Positions 9,444-19,441 are shown, counted from the first letter of the stretch. The stretch is 64,000 nucleotides of DNA from Winogradskyella alexanderae (GCF_020166335.1 NZ_JAIUJR010000012.1:1-64000); one strand, 5' to 3'. Notes: generated by a model from the letters alone, not told the origin. A program made the numbers and translations.

Positions 9444-10733
9444 ATGAAAAGGTTAAATGTTGAAATTAAATGGAGTGTTATTTGCCTTGGATTGATGTTT
9501 ATTTTACAATCACCAAGCTTCGCTCAAAAAAATTATTCCGAGTTTAAAGGTAAGGTAGTTGATGCCAGAAATAATAAGGCTTTGGAGTATGTGAGCCTAA
9601 ATGTATTAGAAACAAACATTAGTACTGTAACAAACTCTGAAGGTGAGTTTTTACTCAAGGTTCCTGAAACCTATAGTAATTCAAAAGTCGTAGTCGCTTT
9701 ATTAGGGTACTCCAAAAAAGTATTAAACCTCTCAGACCTCTCAGATAATATTTCGGTAATAAAATTGGAAGAAGTCTATACAGAGCTTTCAGAAGTAAGT
9801 GTTTCAGCATTTAAGGACGCAGGAAGATTGGTAAGAAAAGTCTTCGAAGAAAAAGACAAAACTATTCAAAACGAATCGGTATATATGACGGCGTTTTATC
9901 GCGAAACAATAAAGCGTAGAAATAGAAATGTTTCGCTTACAGAAGCTGTGGTAAACATCTTAAAACAACCCTACACGTCTAAAAATAGAGATGCTGTAAA
10001 ATTAGGTAAGGCAAGAAAAAGTACCGATTATAAGCGATTGGATACCCTTTCGGTTAAACTTCAGGGTGGACCATTCTCAACTTTGTATTTGGATATCATG
10101 AAATATCCTGAGTATATATTTACTGAGGAAACACTTGAGACCTACAGATTCACTTTTGATCCGCCGTCTACGGTTAACAACAAGAACGTATATGTTGTAG
10201 ACTTTAAGCCAAGAAATAAAACTCTAGATTTAAGCTATTTTGGCAAACTCTATATAGACGTAGAAACTTTAGCCCTTGTAAGTGCGAGTTACTCGCTCGA
10301 TGTCAGTAATAAAGGTAAATCAAGAAACCTTTTAGTTAAAAGAAAACCACGTGACGTGGTGGTCTATCCTTTAGAGGCTAATTATAAAGTAGATTACAAG
10401 CAACAAGGCAACAAATGGTACTACAGCTACTCAAACTTAAGTTTGAAATTTAAGGTGAATAAGAAACGTGAAATCTTTAACAAGGTTTATACCTTATCTA
10501 GTGAGATGGCAGTAACGGATTGGGAAATCAATACAGATGATCTGAAAATAAAACCAAAAGATAGATTGCGACCATCAGTAATTATTACAGATGCAATATC
10601 TGGATTTTCTGACCCGGATTTCTGGGGCGAATACAATCTTATAGAACCAGATAAATCTATAGAATCTGCGATCGAAAAAATTATAAAGAACATCAAAAAG
10701 GAAGAAGAAAGATTAGAGGAAAGCTTACCTTAA
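9444..10733 (+). CDS. Exported carboxypeptidase-regulatory-like domain protein
   Basis: 429 residues from the ATG at 9444, which places a clean signal peptide ('MKRLNVEIKWSVICLGLM', then '...PSFAQ') at the very start; an upstream ATG at 9420 adds eight residues. Residues ~32-110 are a CarboxypepD_reg-like beta-sandwich: 'FKGKVVDARNNKALEYVSL', then 'TNSEGEFLLKVP'. The remaining ~300 residues resemble the C-terminal part common in Bacteroidota envelope proteins of this type. Probably periplasmic or on the outer membrane; function unknown. Its stop overlaps the stop of the convergent DinB gene (TTAA). Confidence 0.75.
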   Translation: MKRLNVEIKWSVICLGLMFILQSPSFAQKNYSEFKGKVVDARNNKALEYVSLNVLETNISTVTNSEGEFLLKVPETYSNSKVVVALLGYSKKVLNLSDLSDNISVIKLEEVYTELSEVSVSAFKDAGRLVRKVFEEKDKTIQNESVYMTAFYRETIKRRNRNVSLTEAVVNILKQPYTSKNRDAVKLGKARKSTDYKRLDTLSVKLQGGPFSTLYLDIMKYPEYIFTEETLETYRFTFDPPSTVNNKNVYVVDFKPRNKTLDLSYFGKLYIDVETLALVSASYSLDVSNKGKSRNLLVKRKPRDVVVYPLEANYKVDYKQQGNKWYYSYSNLSLKFKVNKKREIFNKVYTLSSEMAVTDWEINTDDLKIKPKDRLRPSVIITDAISGFSDPDFWGEYNLIEPDKSIESAIEKIIKNIKKEEERLEESLP

Positions 10734-11275
10734 TTAAACTGTCCTTTATTTTTCAATGCTTGATTTATATGCGCTATGTGATGGTTGCTATGCCAAGCAT
10801 ATAAACCTATTGCTTCTTCAATTCTATAGGTTTTATTGTGTTCTGGATGTATAAACTCCCGCTTTAATTCTACAGTATCTAAAGCTCTTAACATTATGCC
10901 TAGTTTTTGGTGAACGCCTTTAAGAATGGCAATTGCAGAATCTATTGGCTGGTTATAGTCAGCTAATTTCGCAAATCGGTCTTCAAAATAAGGACGAATT
11001 GTTGGTCTATGTTCGGTGAGCGCAAGTTTAAACCTTATTAAGCTGTTCATATGGCTGTCTGCGCAATGATGTATAACTTGTTTGATGGTCCATCCCTTCG
11101 GTCTATATTTGTAATTGAGTGCAGTTTCACTTAGGTTTTCGGTAATATGTACCAAAGCATCAGGTAGTTCTACGATATCATTTATCCAACCATTAATATG
11201 ATTTGACGTAATGGCTTCAGGTATTTGACACTCACCTATTGGAAATCTTAAATTGTGGAATTCTTGCTCAGTCAT
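10730..11275 (-). CDS. DinB/YfiT-like metal-dependent transferase
   Basis: 181 residues, the YfiT/BstA size. A four-helix DinB fold is expected; the metal-binding histidine triad is visible as 'VIHHCADSH' (His69/70) and 'WHSNHHIAH' (His162, His165/166). Relatives are thiol S-transferases (bacillithiol-type) acting in the cytoplasm. Starts 4 nt inside the end of the PagL-like gene (ATGA), so it is probably translated with it as the last gene of the sigma-factor operon. Confidence 0.8.
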   Translation of the reverse strand: MTEQEFHNLRFPIGECQIPEAITSNHINGWINDIVELPDALVHITENLSETALNYKYRPKGWTIKQVIHHCADSHMNSLIRFKLALTEHRPTIRPYFEDRFAKLADYNQPIDSAIAILKGVHQKLGIMLRALDTVELKREFIHPEHNKTYRIEEAIGLYAWHSNHHIAHINQALKNKGQFN

Positions 11276-12549
11276 AACAGTTTATTAGTTTGTTCTTTGT
11301 AATTAAATCTATAAGTGTACCCTATACTTAGATCAGTAAAATCTGCTTGTCCTAAGTTAGCATTTATATGAGCACCGATAAATATATTGTGCTTTGGTGC
11401 TTTTGTATTGGACCATAGATAATATTTTAATCCCATTCTAGATGATACAGTGCGTTTAATCTCATAGTACCAGTCTAATTCTCCCAAAACAACAATTGTT
11501 TCTCCATTGCCGCTAACAAAAGAATACCCTTGATTGAGCTGCCAATCAATTTTATAAAATGGTTTATAAATATTAAGGCCTAAGTCAAATTCAAATCCAA
11601 TATGTCCTAAAAGTAATTCTGAAGTTGCAAAAAGCCCAAAATTTGTAGCATATCCAAAAGGGTTGTCTTTAAAATGTGGCAATTGCTCATCAACCAAATC
11701 CCCATCATTTTTTATGTAATCGTAATAGTGTTCATAGAATCTGTAATAGAAACCTCCTCCAAATTTAAAAGTGTTGTTTATTATTTTTCCAGCACTTATT
11801 GCGATTGAATATACTTCCTTTTTTGAGTTGAACTCCTCTGATAATACATTCTGTCCTATGCCAACCCGCCATGATATATAGGTTTGTGATTTGTTTGAAA
11901 ATGAGTGTGCAGTATGGATTGGTTTAGGCTTGTATCTGGAGTCAAATTTAGCTGAAAGACTGAAGGCTAAAGAATTAAGGCCCTGATTAGGAAGTCTTGT
12001 GTGTCCGTTAGAATGATGTAAATAGCCTAATCCTAAACGGTAATCGGTTTTTTGTTTCTTGTAAATATCGTAATACAAAAATGATCTGAATGACCAATTT
12101 AAATCTGTGGTAATGGCCCTATTGAAAGGATTTTCAATTGCGTCAAATTGTGTGTTTGTGTATGAAGCACCAATTCCAATTTGAAGGTTTAAATTGGGAG
12201 TTGCTTTCCTCAATATTGCAAATTCTATAAATGGGTAAAGTGAAATAGCCTGCCCTATTTTGTCAGAATTACCAAAATCAGTATATCCCAGAGCGATTCC
12301 TGTTTTAGGATAATTAAGACGTGCTGCCCATTCTTTATTGGGTTTAAAATTATAGACACCATAACTGAGAAACACACTTTTTTGAAGACTTGTTTTAGGG
12401 AAATCTGTATTAGCTTCTAAGGTCTTACCTAAGTGCAATTCAACCAGAGTAAAATAAGGTTCTTCATCTATATTGAGGGCACTTTGAGCCCAAGAGCAAC
12501 AAAAGCTAAAAACGATAGCTACAGAAAAATATGCATGCTTCGACTTGAT
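11272..12549 (-). CDS. PagL-like acyloxyacyl hydrolase (lipid A deacylase), odd start codon
   Basis: Outer-membrane barrel enzyme that removes a 3-O acyl chain from lipid A. 'YLHHSNGH' carries the family's catalytic His-Ser pair, and alternating beta-strand patterns run throughout. The first usual start (TTG at 12438) would leave no signal peptide. The frame stays open upstream and encodes 'KSKHAYFSVAIVFSFCCSWAQ', a convincing signal peptide. The codon in front of it is ATC at 12549-12547, and the next codon in frame beyond a few more is a stop. So either ATC is used as start, or an ATG was mutated or misread. Coordinates assume ATC (425 residues). Confidence 0.75.
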   Translation of the reverse strand: MKSKHAYFSVAIVFSFCCSWAQSALNIDEEPYFTLVELHLGKTLEANTDFPKTSLQKSVFLSYGVYNFKPNKEWAARLNYPKTGIALGYTDFGNSDKIGQAISLYPFIEFAILRKATPNLNLQIGIGASYTNTQFDAIENPFNRAITTDLNWSFRSFLYYDIYKKQKTDYRLGLGYLHHSNGHTRLPNQGLNSLAFSLSAKFDSRYKPKPIHTAHSFSNKSQTYISWRVGIGQNVLSEEFNSKKEVYSIAISAGKIINNTFKFGGGFYYRFYEHYYDYIKNDGDLVDEQLPHFKDNPFGYATNFGLFATSELLLGHIGFEFDLGLNIYKPFYKIDWQLNQGYSFVSGNGETIVVLGELDWYYEIKRTVSSRMGLKYYLWSNTKAPKHNIFIGAHINANLGQADFTDLSIGYTYRFNYKEQTNKLL

Positions 12550-12582
12550 TGGTTTTGGTTTAGTTGGTTAAACATAAAATTA

Positions 12583-14898
12583 CTAAAACTTTAGTCTAAC
12601 ACTTAAATTAGGGGTAAACTTTAGTGCCTGATTATCAATTTGAAGAATTGAGTTGTCGGAATCTAAGGTGTAAAACCTATTAATAATATTGGTTTGGTTA
12701 AAGATATTCCATACAGATGCACCAACCTCCGCATTGATTTTCCTGCCCATATCAAAATTATAAATGGCCGAGATATCCGTTCTAAAATAACTGCTTATTC
12801 TTGAACTATTTGGGGCTTCGAATTCAATAGTACTATTGGAATTATCTTGCGCTGAAGCCGGTTCAGTAAACGGTCTACCAGAATGCCAATTAATGCCTAG
12901 TCCAATTTTAAAATTCTTAACATTATAAGTAAATGATGCATTTACAACATGTGTTAAGTCTAAGGTATTTGGAAAAGGACTGCCGTTATTCAAATTTTGA
13001 AAGGTGTAGTCATTTTTACTATAAGAATAGCTTATCCAGGTGCTAAAATCTTCAAACCGTTTATTTATTAAAAAGTCAACACCTTTAATTGTATATGACC
13101 CAATGTCATTTATGAATTGAAATTGATTTTGAAATCCCTGACTTCTGGCTGTAATGTTGTCTACAAATTTGTAATAGAACTCTGCTGATATAAGCAAGTC
13201 ATTCTTATCATAGCTTATGCCAGCTGAAACTTGCTGGCTTTTTATCAATGGCACATCCTTACCATTTGCCAATTGCCATCGTCTTTTTTCAATACCAAAA
13301 AAATCTTGTTGTAAATCTATAATCTGTGTTATCGTTTGACTTTTTAATTCTGCCAAAATCTCAAGCCTAAAGTAGTCGTAAAATTTTTGATTAAAGGCTA
13401 TTCTTGGCTCCATTACAACTTCCGAAAATTTATCGAAATAGCTCATCCGAGCCCCCAGCCTTACCGAACTATTCTTCGATAGGGAGTTCCATTCAACTTC
13501 ACCATATAGTGAATGTGTCCTTACAACTTCCTTAATCAAACTTGTAAAAATAGGATTTGTTACATCTTCAAAATTTGTAACACCAGCTTCATTAAATTGA
13601 TAACCGCTATTTATTACTAAGTTTTCACTTACAGATTTCGATAAATCTATTCGAATACCAGAATCTTCAACTTTATTTTCTTGTGTTAGAGTTTGGTTAT
13701 TAGTCAGGTCGTTATTTGAAGCTTCTAAATCGTAATTGGAGTAATATGCTTCAACTGTTGTTTTAAAACTATTGCTCCAAAGCTTTGAATGTCTAACACT
13801 CGCTCCAAAACTGTTTTGATATAGATCACTCTGACTTTCTTGTATGTTATTCTGCGTTGTTGTAAAAACCTGATTATAATCTAAACCATTGTATATATTG
13901 AAGAAATTGATTCTAAGTTTTGAGGTGTTGTCTATATCATAGAGAAACTTTAAGTTAAAGTCATTAAAAACAAATCTTTCGTCTAAAGCAAGTTGTGTAT
14001 TTGTGTTGTCGGTAGTATTTAGCTCAGAATCCCTGAAGATTCTATCAAAGTAGGCATCATAAGTTAAGGAGGCAAAAACATCAGTAAATGAACGTCTCGC
14101 CGAAAGTTGTACTGCTATTTTTTCTGATATCGGAATTTTTGCAAATCCATCAATACTTAATAGGTTAGCACCAATTCCGCCTTCAAAATCTCTTGTAATG
14201 TCATCAGAATTGCTTATAGAAATGAGACTTGAAACACCTCTGCCATATCTAGCGCTAGTGCCATTTTTAGAAATATTTACCTCGTCGGTTAAGTAGGGAT
14301 TAAATGCTGAGATTAGTCCAAAAAAATGGCCACTTTGAAACATCCTTATGCCTTCATACAAAATTAGGTTTTGGTCATTGGTTCCACCACGAATATTAAT
14401 ATTTGAAATACGTTCATCTACGCTTACAATTCCTGGTAATTTTTGAATAATTTGTAGTACATCTGGCTCAATTAAACCAGGTAAAATAGTGAATGTTTTG
14501 GTATTTGCAGTAATAACGCCATTGTTGGTTTTTGAAATACCTTTAGTAAGGTAGTTTTTAACCACAATTTCCTCTAAATGTTGAACTATAAATTGATCTT
14601 TTTCTTCTAAAGGGACTATTGCTACAAAGCGATTGCTCAATATTTTAAAATCTAGTTTTAAGACGTTACTCAATTCCCTAAGTGACTGTCTTAGAGTTAG
14701 TTCTTCCTTAGGAAGAAGTGCTTGTTTTCCCTCGATGGTTTTTGGTTCAAACGAAAATTTAATATCAAATCTGCTCTCAAGAGTTTGAAGAATATTGGCT
14801 AGAGGTTGTGGTGTATCCTTTTCACTTTGACCATGGCTAAAGTTACAGAAGGCGACAAGAAAAAGAAATAAAACTATACGATAAAATAGTTTACTCAC
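12583..14898 (-). CDS. TonB-dependent receptor with STN signalling domain
   Basis: 771 residues. Signal peptide 1-23; STN (secretin/TonB short N-terminal) domain ~33-95, which contacts the anti-sigma factor; plug ~108-235 with 'INIRGGTNDQN'; 22-strand barrel to the end, finishing in an aromatic-rich strand ending in Phe. Such receptors import a ligand and signal its presence inward. Start is GTG and overlaps the end of the fecR gene by 8 nt (GTGAGTAA), indicating translational coupling. The ligand is not evident. Confidence 0.93.
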   Translation of the reverse strand: MSKLFYRIVLFLFLVAFCNFSHGQSEKDTPQPLANILQTLESRFDIKFSFEPKTIEGKQALLPKEELTLRQSLRELSNVLKLDFKILSNRFVAIVPLEEKDQFIVQHLEEIVVKNYLTKGISKTNNGVITANTKTFTILPGLIEPDVLQIIQKLPGIVSVDERISNINIRGGTNDQNLILYEGIRMFQSGHFFGLISAFNPYLTDEVNISKNGTSARYGRGVSSLISISNSDDITRDFEGGIGANLLSIDGFAKIPISEKIAVQLSARRSFTDVFASLTYDAYFDRIFRDSELNTTDNTNTQLALDERFVFNDFNLKFLYDIDNTSKLRINFFNIYNGLDYNQVFTTTQNNIQESQSDLYQNSFGASVRHSKLWSNSFKTTVEAYYSNYDLEASNNDLTNNQTLTQENKVEDSGIRIDLSKSVSENLVINSGYQFNEAGVTNFEDVTNPIFTSLIKEVVRTHSLYGEVEWNSLSKNSSVRLGARMSYFDKFSEVVMEPRIAFNQKFYDYFRLEILAELKSQTITQIIDLQQDFFGIEKRRWQLANGKDVPLIKSQQVSAGISYDKNDLLISAEFYYKFVDNITARSQGFQNQFQFINDIGSYTIKGVDFLINKRFEDFSTWISYSYSKNDYTFQNLNNGSPFPNTLDLTHVVNASFTYNVKNFKIGLGINWHSGRPFTEPASAQDNSNSTIEFEAPNSSRISSYFRTDISAIYNFDMGRKINAEVGASVWNIFNQTNIINRFYTLDSDNSILQIDNQALKFTPNLSVRLKF

Positions 14899-15784
14899 GT
14901 CTTAGTACAATAGATGAACCTGATTTACTGTAATCTAAATTTAGTGGTATTGTAATGGATTTCAATGCTAAATCTAAATTTTTATGTGTGAAACTACCTG
15001 TGAATAATCTTGAGGTATCAATACTGTCACTATTAATGGTTAATTTATAATGATTTTCTAATTCAGAAACAACATATTTTAATGGAATATTAGTAAAGCT
15101 ACTTTCACCTGTAATCCAAGTAGGAGCACTTGTAATTTCACCTTCATACCTAATTGGTTTTCCATCAATAATAGCTATGGTGTTTCCGGGACTTAACTTT
15201 TTAGTTTTGCCATTAAATTTAACTGCTACTAGACCTTCATAACAGGTAACCTCAAAATATCCAGATCTTTGTTTTACATTAAATTGGGTGCCAAGGACTG
15301 AAACAACACCATCAGCTGTAATCACATCAAACTTTTCTCCTTTGGCAACTTTAAAAAAGGCTTCTCCTTCTAAATAGACATCCCGATTAGATTGCCATTT
15401 ACTTTTATTAAATCGTAAGGAGGAATTGGCATTAAGTTCAACAGATGATGCGTCTGGCAATTCAATTGTTGTTTGTTGTGCTACTGTAGTATTAATGTTT
15501 GTGTCTAATGTATTGGTGTAAAAATAAATGCTGAAACCAATTGCAAGTACAGCAGCTATTCTTAACAATGGTTTAAACCAGGCCTTAGATGACTTTTTAT
15601 CATTAAATTCTGCTTTTAAGGTTTTAAGATTTTTGTCTACGTCAAATTTTGGTGCTTTAAAGTCCCCAACAGCATTATTTAACCTAATGATATCCTCATA
15701 ATCCGCTAATTGCTCAAAAGCTTTTTGCTCTTCAGAATTAAGGTTGTTATCTAACCACTTTAATATGAGATCTTCTCTTTTCAT
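14891..15784 (-). CDS. FecR-family anti-sigma factor
   Basis: 297 residues. N-terminal cytoplasmic helices (1-70) expected to hold the sigma factor; membrane helix ~73-91; periplasmic FecR domain ~105-205 with 'LPDASSVELNANSSL' and 'VLGTQFNV'; C-terminal DUF4974-like domain ~220-297. It relays the signal from the STN receptor, whose gene overlaps it, to the sigma factor encoded 63 bp upstream. Confidence 0.93.
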   Translation of the reverse strand: MKREDLILKWLDNNLNSEEQKAFEQLADYEDIIRLNNAVGDFKAPKFDVDKNLKTLKAEFNDKKSSKAWFKPLLRIAAVLAIGFSIYFYTNTLDTNINTTVAQQTTIELPDASSVELNANSSLRFNKSKWQSNRDVYLEGEAFFKVAKGEKFDVITADGVVSVLGTQFNVKQRSGYFEVTCYEGLVAVKFNGKTKKLSPGNTIAIIDGKPIRYEGEITSAPTWITGESSFTNIPLKYVVSELENHYKLTINSDSIDTSRLFTGSFTHKNLDLALKSITIPLNLDYSKSGSSIVLRRE

Positions 15785-15847
15785 AATCGTTATTCAAGCA
15801 TAAAACAGTTTAAATTCAAAAATTCCTACCCCAAAGTGAAAAATCTT

Positions 15848-16366
15848 TTATTTTAACTCCTCAATATCCTCTCTCAATTTTTTCAATGCACCATAAATAC
15901 GTTTCTCAACAGCTTTGGTTGAGATATCTAAAAGGGATGCAATTTCCTTAAAGCGTTTTCCCTCAACTCTATTCATTAAAAAAGCAACACGTTGTGCTTC
16001 AGACAATTTAGCTAAAGCGTTTTGCAATTTTTGATGGTACTCTTTCTCTTGTAGCACAAATTCAGGACTTTCATTTGTAGCAGTTTTTTGTGGTTGCTTG
16101 TTGTATTTTAAAACTACCTTCTCATGAGCGACCTCGTTAAGCATTAAATTATTTGCTGTAGTAAATAAAAAACTCTTCGCTCTATCTGGAGTTATCTTGC
16201 TGCAATTTTGCCAAACCTTAATAAATGCTTCTTGAACCTTATCTTCTGGATTAAGTCGTTCACCAAATTTGTAGTATAAAAAATCATGCAAATTCTTTGC
16301 GTGTTTCTTGTAAAAACGCTCAAATAAGGATTGTTCGCAGATATTATCTTTAATAGGTTGGCTCAT
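15848..16366 (-). CDS. ECF RNA polymerase sigma factor
   Basis: 172 residues. Region 2 at ~10-75 ('EDKVQEAFIKVWQN') binds core polymerase and the -10 element; region 4 at ~110-165 ('FKEIASLLDISTKAVEKRI') is the helix-turn-helix for the -35 element. First gene of a minus-strand set sigma, FecR, TonB receptor, PagL, DinB. About 95 bp separate it from the divergent acidic lipoprotein, whose promoter may be one of its targets. Confidence 0.93.
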   Translation of the reverse strand: MSQPIKDNICEQSLFERFYKKHAKNLHDFLYYKFGERLNPEDKVQEAFIKVWQNCSKITPDRAKSFLFTTANNLMLNEVAHEKVVLKYNKQPQKTATNESPEFVLQEKEYHQKLQNALAKLSEAQRVAFLMNRVEGKRFKEIASLLDISTKAVEKRIYGALKKLREDIEELK

Positions 16367-16461
16367 ATCTATGTTGGCAAATTAAAAAATTTTTTAGTAG
16401 AACGGGTAGGAGTTTTTGTTTCTTAGTTGTTATATAGGTGAATCAACAAAATAAATACGTT

Positions 16462-19353
16462 ATGAAGACCAAATTCAATCAACTCATCCTACTTGCCTTT
16501 TTTGCCCTATTGAGCTTTACGGCTTGTCAGAATGAAGAAACACAGATTACCAATCCGTCAGAACAAGAAACGATAGTTCCTAGTTCGGTATTAGCTAGTT
16601 TAATGAGCAATACAACTGCTAATTATGGTGCCTATGATGATGTTTTAGATGGTGCTAGCTGTTTTTCAATAGAATTACCGGTAACTATTATTGTAAGTGA
16701 CATAACAATAGTTATTGAATCTGTAGAAGATCTTGATGAACTTGAAGATTTATTCGAGGAATTTGAAGGCAATGAAGATATTTTAGACTTCCTTTTCCCA
16801 ATAACTATAATTTTTAACGATTATACAGAGATAGTCATTGAAAATCAAGAGCAGTTAGAAAACTTTATAGATGATTGTGACGATGACGATGATGAAGAAG
16901 TAATAGAATGTATTGATTTTGTATATCCTATTTCGTTCTCCATCTTCAATGCAGATTTTGATGTCATTGATACTGTTTCCATTGGTAGTGATGAAGAACT
17001 TTATAACTTCTTAGAGGAGCTAGAGGAAGATGATAATGCACTTATCGTTAGTTTAAATTATCCTATTACATTAGTATATGCTAATGGGGAAACAATTGAA
17101 GTTAATTCTAATGAAGAGTTAGCTGAGGCTATTGAAGCAGCAGAGGATGACTGTGATGACGATGATGAAGAATACGAATGTAATGAAGATAATATAGCTG
17201 AATTGCTAGTAGAATGTCCGTGGGATATTGATGATGAGTTTAATGACTTTGATAATTACCAAATTGAATTCAATGCAGATGGTTCTCTAGAAATAACCGA
17301 GGGTGATACAACAGCCATTATTGAAGGAAACTGGGAGTTAACCGATACTGATGATGGATTAAAATTAATCCTCTCCAACCTTACGGCATTTGAACAAGAC
17401 TTAGGTGGTGTTTGGATTGTCACAGAGTGCGACGATGATTATTTAGAAATTGAAAGAGGAGACTTTACTATCGAATTAGATCAGGATTGTGATGACGATG
17501 AAGTAGATTGTTCGGTCGCAGAAATCAATGCTGGTATTGTCGAGTGTCCATGGTTATTGGAAACCAATCTAGTTGATACTACGGTTGCCGTTTATGTATA
17601 CTTTACCCCAGATGGTCAGGTATTAAATGCTAATGGTAGTGAAACAGCAATTGGTGCATGGGATTTAACATTGGCTGGAGGCTATATTTATTTAACCTTA
17701 GAATTTGACAATGAATACCAAGTTCTCAATGGTCAGTGGAAAGTAGCAGAGTGTGAAGATGATGAACTATATCTAATAAATGAAGGTAATTATATCTATT
17801 TGGAGCAAGAGTGTGATTATGAGGAATTCTGTAGCGATGAGAATGTTGAGGTAAATTTAAAAGAGTGTGTATGGAATGTTGTAGACTATAATGGTAGCAA
17901 CGATTTAGTTGAATTTGATTTTGACTTTACAGTAAATTATGATGTCTTTGTTTCGCTAAATGGTGATGTTGTTCAAGAAGGAAACTGGTCTGTGTCATCA
18001 AATCCAGGAGGACTTGTTCTTAATATCGAAATATTATTTGAAAATCTATCTGGTACATGGCAAATAATTGAGTGTGATGACGACAGATTAAAATTAATTA
18101 GGGAAAATGAGTATGTAATAATTGAGCGTGATTGTGATGTAAATGTTAATCCATTCGAGTGCTACGAAAATGATGGTTATGTATTAGAACAGTGTGATGA
18201 CAATGGTGATGGTTTTGCGGTATTCAATATTTACGAAGCTGTACCAGATTGCAATACTGACCAGTCTGTAATCATTACGTTCCATACATCAGCTGTTGGT
18301 GCAGAAACAAATACTGATATATTAGAGGGTGCAACAGCATACACTAATACAAGTACGCCGCAGACTGTATACGTTAGGGTAACACTATTTGAAAATCAGG
18401 ACGTATTTTATAAATATCCTGTAGAACTAATTGTTGAGAATTGTAATGAGGGTGTATTTGACTGTTTTAGTAATTTTGAGTTAGAAGAATGTGCAAATCC
18501 AAACGGTGTTGCAGAGTTCAATCTTAGTGCAAACACAATTGGATTAATAGATTGTCCTTATAACTTTACAGCCTCTTTCCACGAGACATTGGCCGACGCT
18601 GAGTCAGGTGGGGCATCTATTTCTAATTCGGAATCATATTTCTCAGATGGAGGAGAAGTTTATCTAAGAGTTGAATCAGAAACGGGTAATTTTGAAGTAT
18701 ATACAATCGTCTTGAATGTTCTAGACTGTAATCCATTTGAGTGTTTTGAAAGTTTTGATGCGGTAATTGAGAAGTGTGATGAAGGTAATGACGGCTTTGA
18801 AGTCTTTGATTTAACCATTGCTTTTGCTAATTGTACGCCCTCTGCAGATGTTGTGACATATCACGAAACACAAACGGACGCTGTTAGTGGCATTAATGCA
18901 ATTGCCAACCCAGAAGCATATACAAATATTACAGTGCAACAGGTTTTATATGTAAGAGTGGAAATTGAAAACCAAGTTCAAGTTTTCCCGTTATCCATTT
19001 TTGTTGAAGATTGTGGACAAGGCGGTGACTGTACAGAGGGCGATGTAGATGGCATTTTAGCCGAGTGTACTTGGATACCAGTAAGCTATAATGGTGATGA
19101 CAATTTAATTAATTGGATTCTAGATTTTGAAGCGAATAGCCAGGTTGTTATAATGTCTAATGGTGAAACTACCGTAACGGCAACATACACTACTTCAGAA
19201 TCTGCAGATGGAGTGATCGTAACTTTTGATAATGTGGCAGAACCAGAAATTCAGGCTTTGTCAGGTAGCTGGGTGGTAGTAGAATGTTCTGCTGAGGTAT
19301 TACAACTACAAAATGATAATGTAAATCTTGTATTAGAACGAACTTGTGACTAA
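16462..19353 (+). CDS. Very acidic modular surface lipoprotein
   Basis: 963 residues from the ATG at 16462 (a GTG at 16438 would add eight). Lipoprotein signal with 'LLSFTAC', Cys22 lipidated. Three kinds of repeat follow: two pairs of 'YPI...' units ending in Asp/Glu runs; four ~110-residue units with 'EC(P/V/T)W', 'G.W.(L/V)' and 'ECDDD.L.L' (starting near 17176, 17507, 17828 and 19027); and three ~90-residue units with 'CD.G.DGF.VF(D/N)' (near 18159, 18460, 18735) of the kind found in flavobacterial adhesins. Asp clusters suggest calcium binding. No T9SS tail. Likely a surface-anchored adhesion or binding protein. Confidence 0.75.
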   Translation: MKTKFNQLILLAFFALLSFTACQNEETQITNPSEQETIVPSSVLASLMSNTTANYGAYDDVLDGASCFSIELPVTIIVSDITIVIESVEDLDELEDLFEEFEGNEDILDFLFPITIIFNDYTEIVIENQEQLENFIDDCDDDDDEEVIECIDFVYPISFSIFNADFDVIDTVSIGSDEELYNFLEELEEDDNALIVSLNYPITLVYANGETIEVNSNEELAEAIEAAEDDCDDDDEEYECNEDNIAELLVECPWDIDDEFNDFDNYQIEFNADGSLEITEGDTTAIIEGNWELTDTDDGLKLILSNLTAFEQDLGGVWIVTECDDDYLEIERGDFTIELDQDCDDDEVDCSVAEINAGIVECPWLLETNLVDTTVAVYVYFTPDGQVLNANGSETAIGAWDLTLAGGYIYLTLEFDNEYQVLNGQWKVAECEDDELYLINEGNYIYLEQECDYEEFCSDENVEVNLKECVWNVVDYNGSNDLVEFDFDFTVNYDVFVSLNGDVVQEGNWSVSSNPGGLVLNIEILFENLSGTWQIIECDDDRLKLIRENEYVIIERDCDVNVNPFECYENDGYVLEQCDDNGDGFAVFNIYEAVPDCNTDQSVIITFHTSAVGAETNTDILEGATAYTNTSTPQTVYVRVTLFENQDVFYKYPVELIVENCNEGVFDCFSNFELEECANPNGVAEFNLSANTIGLIDCPYNFTASFHETLADAESGGASISNSESYFSDGGEVYLRVESETGNFEVYTIVLNVLDCNPFECFESFDAVIEKCDEGNDGFEVFDLTIAFANCTPSADVVTYHETQTDAVSGINAIANPEAYTNITVQQVLYVRVEIENQVQVFPLSIFVEDCGQGGDCTEGDVDGILAECTWIPVSYNGDDNLINWILDFEANSQVVIMSNGETTVTATYTTSESADGVIVTFDNVAEPEIQALSGSWVVVECSAEVLQLQNDNVNLVLERTCD

Positions 19354-19410
19354 GAAGAAGAACCGCTATTAAGTAAGTTAGTATTTTTTAGTAAGTTTAA
19401 GTTGATGGAA

Positions 19411-19441
19411 AGAGTTGCTCGCCGCTGAGCAACTCTTTTTT
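19411..19441 (+). terminator. Rho-independent terminator
   Basis: Perfect 10-bp stem (19411-19420 with 19427-19436), 6-nt loop and a T run, 57 nt after the acidic lipoprotein. Confidence 0.9.

Noticed and set aside
11272-12438. TTG at 12438 as the start of the PagL-like gene
   Set aside because: It would remove the signal peptide encoded directly upstream in the same open frame; an outer-membrane enzyme needs it.
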